From Flavobacterium sp. N502540 (GTDB taxonomy: Bacteria > Bacteroidota > Bacteroidia > Flavobacteriales > Flavobacteriaceae), in assembly GCF_025947365.1 (NCBI RefSeq), contig NZ_CP110012.1, forward strand, positions 372,001 through 436,000: 64,000 nucleotides of DNA, given 5' to 3'. A program made the translations under genes and the position numbers. Below the pieces are notes generated by a model. That model was not told the DNA's origin. It did no database searches and saw only the letters and a program-made list of their open reading frames with translations. Shown here piece by piece: positions 1-9,544 of the stretch; the stretch's first letter is position 1, and the number at the start of each line of letters is the position of its first letter.

Positions 1-333
1 AACGAAAGAAATATTATTGTTACCAACTTAGAAAGCATCAACTGGGAAACGATTAACGAGACTAAAAAGATCACCATTAGTCGAATTTTACAGGAATTAA
101 TGGTGAATATGAGAAAACACAGCAATGCCAGTATTGTTGGGATAAAATTTGAAAATAACGAGAAATCAATCGCTATAAACTATACCGACAACGGTAAAGG
201 TTTTGAAAAGGCCACTATTGCAAAAAATGGTCTGCAAAACATGGAACAACGCATCCAGGCCGTTAAAGGAACTATTACTTTTGATACAGCACCGGATAAG
301 GGATTTAAAGCAAACCTATCTATACCTAAATAA
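1..333 (+). CDS. Sensor histidine kinase, C-terminal ATPase part (5' end outside window)
   Basis: The reading frame is open from base 1 to the stop at 331-333, so the gene begins upstream of the window. The visible part is the C-terminal half of a HATPase_c domain: an N-box reading RILQELMVNMRKHSNAS, a G1 box YTDNGKGF and a G2 box GLQNMEQRI, ending in the usual short beta strand before the stop. This N-box style is typical of NarX/HisKA_3-type kinases that pair with LuxR-type regulators. Sensor and dimerisation domains lie outside the window, so the signal is unknown. A weak hairpin follows at 380-407. Confidence 0.85.
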   Translation, partial: NERNIIVTNLESINWETINETKKITISRILQELMVNMRKHSNASIVGIKFENNEKSIAINYTDNGKGFEKATIAKNGLQNMEQRIQAVKGTITFDTAPDKGFKANLSIPK

Positions 334-379
334 AATTCAATATTACAATTTGACTATGTAATAACTTGTATAAAAAAAA

Positions 380-407
380 AGCCTTTCAAGCTTACTCTCA
401 AAAGGCT
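380..407. terminator. Weak bidirectional terminator hairpin
   Basis: The arms AGCCTTT (380-386) and AAAGGCT (401-407) are separated by a 14-base loop. A run of nine A lies on the left, giving a U tract for the minus-strand transcript from the nucleotidase gene, and CTTTCCC lies on the right. It sits between two convergent genes, which fits a shared terminator, but the stem is short. Confidence 0.45.
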
Positions 408-480
408 CTTTCCCTTCAAAAAACAGGTTAATAAAAAACTAATCCTGTATACTATTTCGTCATTTTAAGGCAAATAAATT

Positions 481-1029
481 TTAGTTTAAATTAGATACAA
501 TGTCTTTTTCCAAAATTTCAACGGCTTCTTTCCAGTTGTTTACTCTTATATGATGCGTTTGATTAACGTTATGAAATGCCGTAAACATAATTGGCTTTCC
601 CATACAATGATCTAAATTTTTTCTGTGATCATCAATCATATAATCGGTATTGATAATTCGTTTGCTGCCACATAAAATAATATTTTCCCATGTGATAAAA
701 GGAAAATGCTCCGCCAGCCAGGCTACTTTCTCCGCCAGTGATACCGGAAACTCTGTCGCAGCAGAAACAATAAATATTTCAAAGTTTTCCTGTAATCGAC
801 GTAAACTTTCAACTGCGTCAGGTATTACCGGCAGATTTCTGAAAAAATTATTTGCATTCAAAACTTTACGCAAAAGCACCCTGTCACTAAAAGCTTCTTC
901 TTCGCTTAATCCCTGAATACTTTCTTTTGAAAGCGAGGTTCCGCTCTCTTCGTTATAATGTTTTATTAATTGTGCTTCAATGTCGGCAAGTACACCGTCC
1001 ATATCGATGGCAATAGTTTTCTTTTTCAT
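481..1029 (-). CDS. 5'(3')-deoxyribonucleotidase-like HAD phosphatase
   Basis: Likely dephosphorylates (deoxy)nucleoside monophosphates in the cytoplasm. HAD motif I appears as IAIDMDGVLAD right at the N-terminus, with the DMDGVLAD form typical of the NT5C family. Motif II is FIVSAAT, and the acidic motif near the C-terminus is YMIDDHRKNLD. Length is 182 aa, normal for this compact family. An upstream in-frame start exists at 1068, but ATG 1029 (MKKKTIAIDMDG) leaves the phosphatase core at the very start as in relatives. The gene is divergent from a DeoR-type regulator, and the 84-bp spacer carries TTGCAA palindromes, so both may be under that regulator. The precise substrate is not certain. 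Confidence 0.8.
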   Translation of the reverse strand: MKKKTIAIDMDGVLADIEAQLIKHYNEESGTSLSKESIQGLSEEEAFSDRVLLRKVLNANNFFRNLPVIPDAVESLRRLQENFEIFIVSAATEFPVSLAEKVAWLAEHFPFITWENIILCGSKRIINTDYMIDDHRKNLDHCMGKPIMFTAFHNVNQTHHIRVNNWKEAVEILEKDIVSNLN

Positions 1030-1040
1030 TTCGATTAATT

Positions 1041-1097
1041 TTGCAACAAATTTACGCAAATATTGCAAAGTATTGCAATTTTAACTTATTTTTGCAA
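1041..1097. promoter_or_regulatory. Array of four TTGCAA palindromes between divergent genes
   Basis: Self-complementary TTGCAA hexamers lie at 1041-1046, 1063-1068, 1073-1078 and 1092-1097, offset by 22, 10 and 19 bp. These are close to whole helical turns, so the sites would face roughly the same side of the helix. The whole array is inside the spacer between the minus-strand nucleotidase (start 1029) and the plus-strand DeoR gene (start 1114). An autoregulatory DeoR operator region is a reasonable inference; binding is not shown. Confidence 0.5.
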
Positions 1098-1113
1098 TAT
1101 AAATTTGCACAAC

Positions 1114-1863
1114 ATGAAAAAAGAGGAGCGTCAAAAAGTAATTTTAGAATACCTGTCAAAAGAACATCGACTTACCTTACAGGAACTTAGCGTCTACTTA
1201 AATGTTTCTGAAGACACAATAAGACGGGATGTAAAAGAACTTTCGGATCAGGGATTGTTAAAGGCTGTTCGTGGAGGGGCGGTTGCCCCGTCTCCGATTC
1301 CGCTTCATTTTAGAAACAGAGAGAAACATGACCTTGAAAACAAAAAAATAATAGCCGAAAAAGCAATCTCTTATTTAAAAGACGGACAGGTTGTTTTTAT
1401 CGATGGTGGAACAACTTCATTAGCTTTAGTGGCCAGTTTCCCTTATGATTTGAAAATAACGGTCATTACAAACAGTTTTCCTGTAGCGGCCCTAATTGAA
1501 GATTTACCCAATATCGAATTGATTTTTGCAGGAGGAAGAATGTGCAAAACTTCTTTCGCGACTGCAAGTATAGAAACCATAGATTTTTTTCGAAATTTTA
1601 GAGCCAACATTTGTATTCTCGGGCTTTGCAGCATCCATCACGAACGTGGTGTTACGGGAGTTTTACACGATGATTCTCAAATAAAAAGAAACATGATTCA
1701 GCACTCAGATTTTGTTATCGCTCTGGGCTCTATCGAAAAAGTAGGCACCGCCGAATCCTATTTTGTTTGTCCGATTAAAGATATTGACGTACTGGTAACC
1801 AATATTGATCCGAAGGATGAAACCTTAAAACCTTATCAAAATGCAGGAGTGACTCTTGTTTAA
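1114..1863 (+). CDS. DeoR/GlpR-family transcriptional regulator
   Basis: The N-terminal DeoR helix-turn-helix (about residues 5-60) carries the family signature VSEDTIRRDVKEL followed by the wing motif VRGGAVAP. The C-terminal DeoRC effector domain (residues about 75-235) contains FIDGGTTSLAL and VITNS. This domain is related to ribose-5-phosphate isomerase and binds a phosphorylated sugar or sugar derivative. Total 249 aa, standard length. ATG 1114 was chosen because the 17 residues preceding it in the open frame come from the spacer palindromes. It is divergent from the nucleotidase gene. glpD-glpK-glpF lies 26 kb away, and no direct evidence ties this regulator to glycerol. Confidence 0.88.
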   Translation: MKKEERQKVILEYLSKEHRLTLQELSVYLNVSEDTIRRDVKELSDQGLLKAVRGGAVAPSPIPLHFRNREKHDLENKKIIAEKAISYLKDGQVVFIDGGTTSLALVASFPYDLKITVITNSFPVAALIEDLPNIELIFAGGRMCKTSFATASIETIDFFRNFRANICILGLCSIHHERGVTGVLHDDSQIKRNMIQHSDFVIALGSIEKVGTAESYFVCPIKDIDVLVTNIDPKDETLKPYQNAGVTLV

Positions 1864-2034
1864 AAACTTTTTGGTTTCATTACGCACCATAACATCAGAA
1901 TTATCCCCCTAAAAGTCCCTCTTTATTTCTGTATCCTACTATAAAATTTGCTTTACTATTTTTTATAACTTTACATCTATCAATAAATTAACCCTAAAAA
2001 TCCATTCACTATTTGAAAATTAAACATCCGTAAA

Positions 2035-2844
2035 ATGCAATTCCAATATTTTTTGCCATCAGAAATTCTGAAGCCTTATATCAAACATTACTATATTTTT
2101 GAATCAGATTCGAATAAGGAGTTTGAAGACACAGTATTTCCGAGTGGCGAAATGGAAATTATTTTCAATCTTGGTGATGGCATTTGGGAATCATTGGTGG
2201 ACCAGACTTTCTACAAAACTCCAAAAATTGAATTATGGGGACAGATCACTAAACCTCTTGCCATAAAATCAAAAGGCAAACATACGATGTTGGGCATTCG
2301 GTTTTATACCCACACAGCAGCTTATTTTTTTAAGGATGAAATCGGAATATTCAACAATCAGATTTTCGATCTCGAGGATATAATTGGTAATCCAATAAAA
2401 AAATTGCAAGAACAGTTATTAGAAACGTCTGATATTAAAAAAAGAATCGAACTGATCGAAACATTCCTGATACAAAAAATCATAACAAACGATAAAAGAT
2501 CGGATAAGATCGAAAAAGTAGCTCACATCTTATCAAGTTTACTCAACGACCCGACTGAAAGCAATATCAATAGTATTTCAGTAAAATATGGTATAACGCC
2601 CCGTTATCTTCATAAACTAGTCTTTCAGCATACAGGGCTCGCTCCAAAAGCATTTAATAAAATCAAACGTTTCCAACACAGTCTTAAGCTCATTAACACT
2701 ACTGAATACCCCTTTACTTCTATTGCTTATGATTCCGGTTATTTTGATCAATCACATTTTATCAGGGATTTTAAATCCTTTACGGGAATTACGCCAACTT
2801 CCTATTTAGAGAACCAGTTCCCTATCAATCAATTAATTATCTAA
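2035..2844 (+). CDS. AraC-family regulator with DUF6597-type N-terminal domain
   Basis: A one-component transcription factor. The N-terminal half opens with FLPSEILKPYIKHYYIFES and includes PSGEMEIIFNLGD, a pattern typical of the DUF6597 sensor domain common in Bacteroidota. The C-terminal AraC HTH covers about residues 165-260 and contains the second-helix signature SIAYDSGYFDQSHFIRDFK followed by FTGITPTSY. At 269 aa it has the usual length. The DUF4440-type lipoprotein gene starts 155 bp downstream on the same strand and may be a target, but no operator was recognised. Confidence 0.88.
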   Translation: MQFQYFLPSEILKPYIKHYYIFESDSNKEFEDTVFPSGEMEIIFNLGDGIWESLVDQTFYKTPKIELWGQITKPLAIKSKGKHTMLGIRFYTHTAAYFFKDEIGIFNNQIFDLEDIIGNPIKKLQEQLLETSDIKKRIELIETFLIQKIITNDKRSDKIEKVAHILSSLLNDPTESNINSISVKYGITPRYLHKLVFQHTGLAPKAFNKIKRFQHSLKLINTTEYPFTSIAYDSGYFDQSHFIRDFKSFTGITPTSYLENQFPINQLII

Positions 2845-2999
2845 AAAGAATATACTGCATTACAGAATTAATTCTTAGTACTTTAGAAACTAAGCCCTTA
2901 GTACCTTAATTTAAAATTCAGTTCCGATTTGTACAATTCAGACGTTTTTACCCTGACTATCTTTGACAAAAATAATAGTCAATCTAAAAACTTTATACT

Positions 3000-3557
3000 A
3001 TGAATTCTTTTAATACTACATCAGAATTGAATCCAAAATCAACCTTTTTCTTAGTGCGTTTTTACGACGTATTTTTTAATCGAAACCTCCTTTATCTGAC
3101 CTTAAAATTCATTGTAATTGTCCTATTGCTTTCCGGCTGTAATTCATCTTCAAAAAATGAAACCGCAGATTTAAGCGAAGCAAAAAAAGCAATACAGGAA
3201 AGCAATGCTATTTATTTTGATTCTTTTAAAAACAATGATCCATCCCTATTCATAGACCGATATGCTGAAGATGCTTCTATCTTACTCCCGAACGCACCAC
3301 AAATTTATGGAAAAGAAGGTGCCGCCAAATTTTTCAGAAAAGCTTATGATGAATATGGCTTAAGAGGCGGAAAGTTTATCACCACAGCAGTATACGGTGA
3401 CGGCATAGCGTATGTTACCGAAGAAGGATTGTGGCAATCTTTAAACTCCAAAGGCGAATTAATGGACGATGGAAAATTTTTGGTTCTCTGGAAGAAAACT
3501 TCAAAAGGCTGGAAAATGTTCAGAGATTCTTTTAGCAGTAATCGTGAAGCTAAATAA
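3000..3557 (+). CDS. SnoaL-like/DUF4440 lipoprotein
   Basis: A predicted lipoprotein of 185 aa. A hydrophobic segment ends in the lipobox LLLSGC with the acylated Cys at residue 47. The mature part (about 60-180) looks like a DUF4440/NTF2-fold protein, with FDSFKNNDPSLFIDRYAEDA near the start and a C-terminal FLVLWKKTSKGWKMFRDSF strand pair. Such proteins are small binding or enzyme folds of mostly unknown role. The region before the signal segment is unusually long (about 30 residues), and no ATG/GTG/TTG start was seen in frame nearer the lipobox; a CTG lies near residue 33. The true start is therefore uncertain. Confidence 0.75.
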   Translation: MNSFNTTSELNPKSTFFLVRFYDVFFNRNLLYLTLKFIVIVLLLSGCNSSSKNETADLSEAKKAIQESNAIYFDSFKNNDPSLFIDRYAEDASILLPNAPQIYGKEGAAKFFRKAYDEYGLRGGKFITTAVYGDGIAYVTEEGLWQSLNSKGELMDDGKFLVLWKKTSKGWKMFRDSFSSNREAK

Positions 3558-3600
3558 TTGAAATAATCTCTTTTAAGTTCTTTTCAGCCGCAATTAAAAA

Positions 3601-3630
3601 AGCCTTTCAAGTATAAAATCTTGAAAGGCT
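3601..3630. terminator. Bidirectional rho-independent terminator
   Basis: Perfect 11-bp arms AGCCTTTCAAG (3601-3611) and CTTGAAAGGCT (3620-3630) enclose an 8-base loop, with A5 on the left and TTT on the right. It lies between the converging DUF4440 gene and the RND operon and can serve both. Confidence 0.8.
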
Positions 3631-3655
3631 TTTGTCTACAAATTAAAAAGCAATA

Positions 3656-5104
3656 TTATTTCCAACCACCGCCTAAGTCTCTGTAAACATGGACTGCAGC
3701 ATTCAATTGTTCTTTTTTAGTATCTACCAGTTCCAGTTTCGCTTCTAATGCATCTCGTTGTGTCATTAAAACCTCAAAATAATCTACTCTGGCCGATTTA
3801 AACAAATCGTTAGAAACGTCTATTGAAGTGTTCAGAGCATCTACCTGTTGCGATTTAAGATCATAACCTTTTTGTAAGTTTTCGATCTTTGAAAGCTGGT
3901 TAGACACTTCTAAATAAGCATTCAAAATGGTACGATCGTAATTGTACAAAGCCTGAAGCTGTCTTGCATTTGCGCTAGCGAATTCTGCTTTAATCGCATT
4001 TCTGTTGATCAGCGGTGCAGCCAGATCTCCGGCTAATGAATACAAAAGTGACTCCGGAAATGTTAACAAATAGGAAGGTTTAAATGCCTGTACTCCTATC
4101 GCCGCCGAAATGTTCAATGAAGGATAAAATTCGGCACGTGCCACTTTTACATCTAATTTTGATGCGACTAATTCTAATTCGGCCTGTTTCACATCGGGAC
4201 GATTGGCCAGTAATTGAGATGGAATTCCGGAACTCACTACAGTCGGTAATAAGCTCAGGAAGTTGTTTGCATTGGTTCTTTTAATTTCCTGTGGATATCT
4301 TCCCAATAAAAAGTTGATTTTATTCTCCGTTTCTTTTATTTGCTGAAGAATTCCAAATTCCAGACTTTTTGAAGTTAAAACTTCTGCTTCAAACTTCTTC
4401 ACGCCCAGTTCGGTCGCTCTTGCCGCCTGCTTCTGAATTTTTACAATTTCCAAAGCATTCGTCTGCAATTTGATGGTTTGTTTTACAATGTCCAATTGGG
4501 TATCCAAAGCCAGTAACTCATAATAAGAATCAGCTACTTCGGCAATAAGATTCGTAATTACAAAGTTCTTGCCTTCAACCGTTGCTAAATATCGGTTTAA
4601 AGCTGCTTTTTTAGAATTGCGCAGTTTTTTCCAGATATCTACTTCCCAGTTTGCATATGCCGAAATAGTAAAATCTCCCAGTGGATCTGGGGTCTTTACA
4701 CCTGGTTTGATATCTGTATTGGCATCACCCGCACCCTGACTGGTGTAGCGGCCCACTTTCTCTACTCCAGCTCCGGCACGAACACCAACAGTTGGCAATA
4801 GAAGTCCTTTTTTTACACGAATGTCATTTTTTGCAATCTCAATTTCCTGCAAAGTAATGTTTAATTCCTGATTGTTCTTAAGCGCAACATCAATTAGCTC
4901 TACCAGATTCTGATCTTTAAAATAATCTTTCCACGCTAATGTTGCTGTATTGTTGTTAGCATCCTGAATCTGAGCTGTTGTACCAAACGACTCAGGAACT
5001 GGTGTGCTTGTTGTTGTAGTCTCAGGAGCAGGGGCTTTACACCCTGCAACCATGAGACATGCACTCAATGCAATACTATATTGATATGATTTGAATTTAT
5101 ACAT
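3656..5104 (-). CDS. RND efflux outer-membrane lipoprotein (OprM/NodT family)
   Basis: The TolC-like outer-membrane channel of a tripartite multidrug pump, 482 aa. Lipobox LMVAGC sits at the end of the signal peptide; the repeated outer-membrane efflux domains follow, with TISAYANWEVDIWKKLRNS and the later SQLLANRPDVKQAELELVA characteristic of NodT-type channels. The open frame also allows a TTG start at 5116, but ATG 5104 (MYKFKSYQYS) gives a normal signal peptide. That start overlaps the end of the upstream permease gene by 8 bp, so translation is probably coupled. It is the last gene of the adaptor-permease-channel operon. Confidence 0.93.
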   Translation of the reverse strand: MYKFKSYQYSIALSACLMVAGCKAPAPETTTTSTPVPESFGTTAQIQDANNNTATLAWKDYFKDQNLVELIDVALKNNQELNITLQEIEIAKNDIRVKKGLLLPTVGVRAGAGVEKVGRYTSQGAGDANTDIKPGVKTPDPLGDFTISAYANWEVDIWKKLRNSKKAALNRYLATVEGKNFVITNLIAEVADSYYELLALDTQLDIVKQTIKLQTNALEIVKIQKQAARATELGVKKFEAEVLTSKSLEFGILQQIKETENKINFLLGRYPQEIKRTNANNFLSLLPTVVSSGIPSQLLANRPDVKQAELELVASKLDVKVARAEFYPSLNISAAIGVQAFKPSYLLTFPESLLYSLAGDLAAPLINRNAIKAEFASANARQLQALYNYDRTILNAYLEVSNQLSKIENLQKGYDLKSQQVDALNTSIDVSNDLFKSARVDYFEVLMTQRDALEAKLELVDTKKEQLNAAVHVYRDLGGGWK

Positions 5105-8100
5105 GATTGTTATCAATTTCTTCTGTTAATGGATTCTCTTCTTCATGTTTCACTAATTTGTATCTCTCTGCTATTTTTCCAAAGATGTAATACAAACCAG
5201 GAATCAAAAACACCCCACAAATCGTTCCGATAAGCATACCTCCTGCCGCAGCAGTACCAATCGTACGGTTACCAATTTTTCCGGGACCGGTAGCAAATGC
5301 AAGCGGTAATAAACCTGCGATAAAAGCAAACGAAGTCATCAGGATTGGACGGAACCTTGCTTTGGCTCCTTCCATTGCTGCTTCCAGAACTGATTTACCT
5401 GCAGCATGTCGCTGGATTGCAAACTCTACAATCAACACGGCATTTTTACCCAATAAACCAATAAGCATCACCATCGCTACCTGCGCATAAATGTTGTTCT
5501 CTAATCCTGTTAATTTCAGTAAAAAGAAAGCTCCAAAAATACCTGCCGGTAAAGAAAGAATTACAGATAATGGTAAAATAAAACTCTCGTATTGAGCTGC
5601 CAGTACCAGATATACGAATCCTAAACAGATCAGGAATACCCAGATTGCCTGATTCCCCTGTGCCACCTCATCGGCAGAAATACCTGCCCAGTCGATGTCG
5701 TATCCTCTAGGCAATTTTTTAGCAGCAACTTCCTGAATAACTTTAATCGCCGTACCGGAACTATATCCCGCTGCAGCAGATCCACTAATTTGTGTGGAAG
5801 TGTACATATTATGTCTTGTGATTTCAGAAAGTCCGTATACTTTTTCCAATCTCATAAAAGCGGAGTAAGGTACCATTTCATCACGGTTGTTTTTCACATA
5901 CAATTTTAAGATATCATCGGGCTGCGCACGATATTCCGGAGAAGCCTGAACAATTACTTTATAATTAATTCCGAATTTAATAAAACTGATTTCGTAGTTA
6001 CTTCCCACAAGAGTTGACAAGGTATTCATGGCATTTTCGATAGAAACTCCTTTTTGTTGTGCAAGATCATTGTCGACTTTCATCATGTATTGAGGAAAAC
6101 TCGAACTATAGAAACTAAACACGTTAGACAATTCAGGATGTCTGTTCAATTCAGCAACAAAGTCATTATTTACCTTTTCCATTTTTTTGTAATCTCCGGA
6201 ACCTGTTTTATCCAATAAACGAAGTTCAAATCCTCCGGCAGCACCATATCCAGGTACAGCAGGCGGTTGGAAAAACTCGATATTAGCTCCTGCAATATCT
6301 TTACATTTTTCCTCCATTTCATGCATGATCTCCAAAACAGATTCTTTTCGGTCGCTCCAATCCTTAAGGTTAACCAAACAAGTCCCTGAGTTTGCTCCTG
6401 TACCTTCAGAAAGAATTTCGTAACCTGCCAATGAAGAAACTGATTTTACTCCGTCTATATCTTCAGCAATTTTCTGAACTCGCTCTGCAATATTGTTGGT
6501 TCTTTCTAATGAAGAACCAGGAGGTGTCTGAATTACAGCATAGAACATTCCCTGATCCTCATTTGGAATAAATCCGGAAGGAACTGTACTGCTCACTAAC
6601 CATGTTCCGGCACAAAATCCTAACAAAGCAATTATAGTAACGGCTCTTCTGCTTACGATCTTACCTAATACATTTTGATATTTCCCCTGAGCCAGATTAA
6701 ACTTATTATTAAAACCATCTATAAAAACATTAACTGGTGTTTTCTTTTTAGGCAGAGCATGATTATTTTTTAACATCATGGCACAAAGTGCTGGTGTCAG
6801 GGTTAAAGCCACAATACCCGAAAGTATAATCGCCGTTGCCATAGTAACCGAGAACTGTCTGTAAAATACCCCAACCGGACCGGACATGAATGCCACCGGA
6901 ATAAATACCGCCGCCATCAGGAATGTAATCGCTATAATTGCCCCTGCAATCTCATGCATCGCTTTTTTAGTTGCTTTAAGGGGCGACAGATGTTCTTCTT
7001 CCATTTTGGCGTGAACTGCCTCGATCACAACGATCGCATCATCGACGACGACTCCAATTGCTAATACTAAAGCAAACAAAGTAATTAAGTTCAATGAAAT
7101 ATCTAAGAAAGTCATGAATACAAAGGTTCCAATCAACGATACCGGTACTGCAATTGCCGGAATAACAGTCGAACGCCAGTCTCCCAAGAAAAGAAATACC
7201 ACTAAACCTACCAAAATAAAAGCTTCTACCAGCGTGTGTATTACTTTTTCGATAGAGGCATCCAAAAATTTAGAAACGTCGTATGAAATTTCATAATCCA
7301 TTCCTTTTGGGAATTTTTGCTTAATTTTTTCCAATTTCGCTTTTACCTCCTCAATAACCTGATTAGCATTACTTCCAAAAGACTGTTTCAATACAATAGC
7401 TGCAGAAGGCTTACCATTTAAGTTCGAGTAAATGTCATACATCGAACTTCCGAATTCAATATTGGCAATATCTTTCAAACGTAAAAGTTCTCCGTTAGCA
7501 TTAGATTTTACCACAATATTTCCATATTGCTCTTTTGTGGTAAAACGTCCGGAATATTTCAATACATATTCAAATGCCTGAGAACGTTTACCTGAACTTT
7601 CTCCTGTTTTACCAGGAGAAGCCTCCAAACTTTGACTTGACAATGCTTCCATTACCTCATCGGCAGAGATTTTGTACGCCAGCATACGATCCGGTTTCAG
7701 CCAGATACGCATAGCATATTCACGAGTTCCCAAGATATCTCCGGAACCGATACCATTTACCCTTTTCAATTCTGAAAGTACGTTGATATCAGCATAGTTG
7801 TACAAGAACTTCATATCGGTATTTTTGTCTGTACTGTAAAGGTTCACGTACATCAACATACTTGGTACTTCTCGGGTAATTTTTATACCCTCTCTAATTA
7901 CCAATGGAGGTAATTTATTGGTAACCGAAGCTACACGGTTCTGAACGTTAATCGCCGCTTGGTTGGGATCTGTCCCTAAGTTAAAAACTACTTTTATTGT
8001 TGCCTCACCATCATTTCCGGCATCAGAAGACATGTATTTCATTCCCGGAACTCCGTTTAAAGCTCTTTCTAAAGGAATAATAACTGCCTTGATCATCAAT

Positions 8101-8264
8101 TCACCATTAGATCCGGGATAATCTGCAGTAACATTCACCATTGGTGGTGAGATTGTAGGGAATTGCGTGATAGGTAAATTCAATACCGACAATACTCCTA
8201 AAAAGACAATTATAAGCGATATTACTATCGACAGTACAGGTCTTTGAATAAATTTATTAAACAT
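5097..8264 (-). CDS. RND multidrug efflux permease (AcrB/HAE1 family)
   Basis: The inner-membrane proton-driven pump of 1055 aa, the normal size of the hydrophobe/amphiphile family. It opens with FIQRPVLSIVISLIIVFLGV (TM1). TM4 carries the paired proton-relay aspartates in GVVVDDAIVVIEAV. TM10 carries the partner lysine in LIGLLGKNAVLIVEFA. The porter-domain landmark GFIPNEDQG is present. These residues argue for a functional HAE1 drug exporter rather than a heavy-metal CusA type. The adaptor is encoded 24 bp upstream and the outer-membrane channel overlaps its 3' end. Substrate range cannot be read from sequence. Confidence 0.96.
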   Translation of the reverse strand: MFNKFIQRPVLSIVISLIIVFLGVLSVLNLPITQFPTISPPMVNVTADYPGSNGELMIKAVIIPLERALNGVPGMKYMSSDAGNDGEATIKVVFNLGTDPNQAAINVQNRVASVTNKLPPLVIREGIKITREVPSMLMYVNLYSTDKNTDMKFLYNYADINVLSELKRVNGIGSGDILGTREYAMRIWLKPDRMLAYKISADEVMEALSSQSLEASPGKTGESSGKRSQAFEYVLKYSGRFTTKEQYGNIVVKSNANGELLRLKDIANIEFGSSMYDIYSNLNGKPSAAIVLKQSFGSNANQVIEEVKAKLEKIKQKFPKGMDYEISYDVSKFLDASIEKVIHTLVEAFILVGLVVFLFLGDWRSTVIPAIAVPVSLIGTFVFMTFLDISLNLITLFALVLAIGVVVDDAIVVIEAVHAKMEEEHLSPLKATKKAMHEIAGAIIAITFLMAAVFIPVAFMSGPVGVFYRQFSVTMATAIILSGIVALTLTPALCAMMLKNNHALPKKKTPVNVFIDGFNNKFNLAQGKYQNVLGKIVSRRAVTIIALLGFCAGTWLVSSTVPSGFIPNEDQGMFYAVIQTPPGSSLERTNNIAERVQKIAEDIDGVKSVSSLAGYEILSEGTGANSGTCLVNLKDWSDRKESVLEIMHEMEEKCKDIAGANIEFFQPPAVPGYGAAGGFELRLLDKTGSGDYKKMEKVNNDFVAELNRHPELSNVFSFYSSSFPQYMMKVDNDLAQQKGVSIENAMNTLSTLVGSNYEISFIKFGINYKVIVQASPEYRAQPDDILKLYVKNNRDEMVPYSAFMRLEKVYGLSEITRHNMYTSTQISGSAAAGYSSGTAIKVIQEVAAKKLPRGYDIDWAGISADEVAQGNQAIWVFLICLGFVYLVLAAQYESFILPLSVILSLPAGIFGAFFLLKLTGLENNIYAQVAMVMLIGLLGKNAVLIVEFAIQRHAAGKSVLEAAMEGAKARFRPILMTSFAFIAGLLPLAFATGPGKIGNRTIGTAAAGGMLIGTICGVFLIPGLYYIFGKIAERYKLVKHEEENPLTEEIDNNHV

Positions 8265-8288
8265 TTTTTATTTTTTTAATGATTAAAC

Positions 8289-9371
8289 CTATTCTGCTTT
8301 TAAGCGTAAATTGTTCATTACCGCTTTAGGAGATTGGAATTCATATTTGATTTTGTCGTTCTCTTTTACTTTTTGAACTCCTTCAAGTAAAATTTTATCG
8401 GTATCGGCAAGTCCGGTTCTGATCACATACAAATCAGGGATTTCGCCTGTTATTGTGATTTCTCTTGAATTTACTTTATTGTTTTTATCGATCACAAAAA
8501 CATATTTTTTATCCTGAATTTCGTAAGTCGCTTTTTGAGGGATTACGATGGCATTCTTAAGCGGAACAATCATCTGAACCTGTCCTGTTTCTCCATTTCT
8601 AAGCAATTTTCCTGAATTAGGGAAACGTGCTCTGAATGCAATATTTCCGGTTTCATTATTAAATTCGCTTTCGATAACTTCTACATTTCCTTTTTCTTTA
8701 AAAGTTTCACCGTTAGCCAAAACCAAGCTTACTCTGTTATCAGCGCGGTCTTTTACATCGGTTTGATATTGCAGATATTCCGGTTCTGAAACATTGAAAT
8801 AAGCAAACATCTGACTATTGTCTGAAAGACTCGTCATCAATTCACCTTCATCAATAAGGCTTCCTAATTTTAATGGAATACGATCGATAGTTCCGTCAAA
8901 CGGAGCTCTGATTTCTGTAAATGACAAATGAAGTTTTGCCAGCGCAACTTCGGCTTTTGCAGATTGCAATTTTGCTTGTGCTACACTTAATTCGTTCTTA
9001 GAAACGATATTTTTATCTGCCAGTAATTTGGCATTTTGAAGTTCTATTTCTACTGATTTTTGTTCAGCTTGTGCTTTTAATAATTCTGCCTGATACATAT
9101 TTGGCATAATTTTAAACAACAGCTGTCCTTTTTTTACAAATTGTCCTTCATCCACAAAGATGTTTTGTAAAAAACCTTTTTCCTGAGCACGGATCTCAAT
9201 GTTACGTACTGATTTGATTTGTGAAACGTACTGTTTCGTAAACGAAGTGTCTATTTTTACCGGATTGGTAACAACAAATTTTTCTACTTCTTCTTTTTCT
9301 TCTTTTTTAGTTGTACAACTAGTTAGGCACACCAGGGCAATTAAGCCTGTGAACAAGATAATTCTTTTCAT
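8289..9371 (-). CDS. RND efflux periplasmic adaptor (membrane fusion protein)
   Basis: The AcrA-type adaptor of 360 aa that links permease and outer-membrane channel. Lipobox LVCLTSC near residue 19 predicts inner-membrane lipidation. A lipoyl half-motif (EGQFVKKGQLLFKI) is followed by an alpha-hairpin of about residues 95-145, the second lipoyl half (IRAPFDGTIDRIPLKLGSLI), then beta-barrel and membrane-proximal domains. It is the first of the three co-oriented pump genes. The 173 bp between it and the small secreted gene at 9545-9931 could hold the operon promoter, and no regulator gene is adjacent. Confidence 0.94.
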   Translation of the reverse strand: MKRIILFTGLIALVCLTSCTTKKEEKEEVEKFVVTNPVKIDTSFTKQYVSQIKSVRNIEIRAQEKGFLQNIFVDEGQFVKKGQLLFKIMPNMYQAELLKAQAEQKSVEIELQNAKLLADKNIVSKNELSVAQAKLQSAKAEVALAKLHLSFTEIRAPFDGTIDRIPLKLGSLIDEGELMTSLSDNSQMFAYFNVSEPEYLQYQTDVKDRADNRVSLVLANGETFKEKGNVEVIESEFNNETGNIAFRARFPNSGKLLRNGETGQVQMIVPLKNAIVIPQKATYEIQDKKYVFVIDKNNKVNSREITITGEIPDLYVIRTGLADTDKILLEGVQKVKENDKIKYEFQSPKAVMNNLRLKAE

Positions 9372-9544
9372 GATTTTAATGGAAATTAAGCGATTGAGTG
9401 CTTGGAATACAGTGATTCCTTTAGATGAAAAAATGCATCAGGCTCCCCTAGTCAGAACTTAACTTTCATATAAGATGAAGTAGCAAAAAATACATCAACA
9501 AAATATGCAGATCACAACTTAGGCAACCGATGTATATTGTTGAA

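Noticed and set aside
5097..8264. Heavy-metal (CusA-type) RND pump
   Set aside because: Proton-relay motif and porter landmarks match the HAE1 drug-efflux class; no CusA-type Met metal sites were seen.
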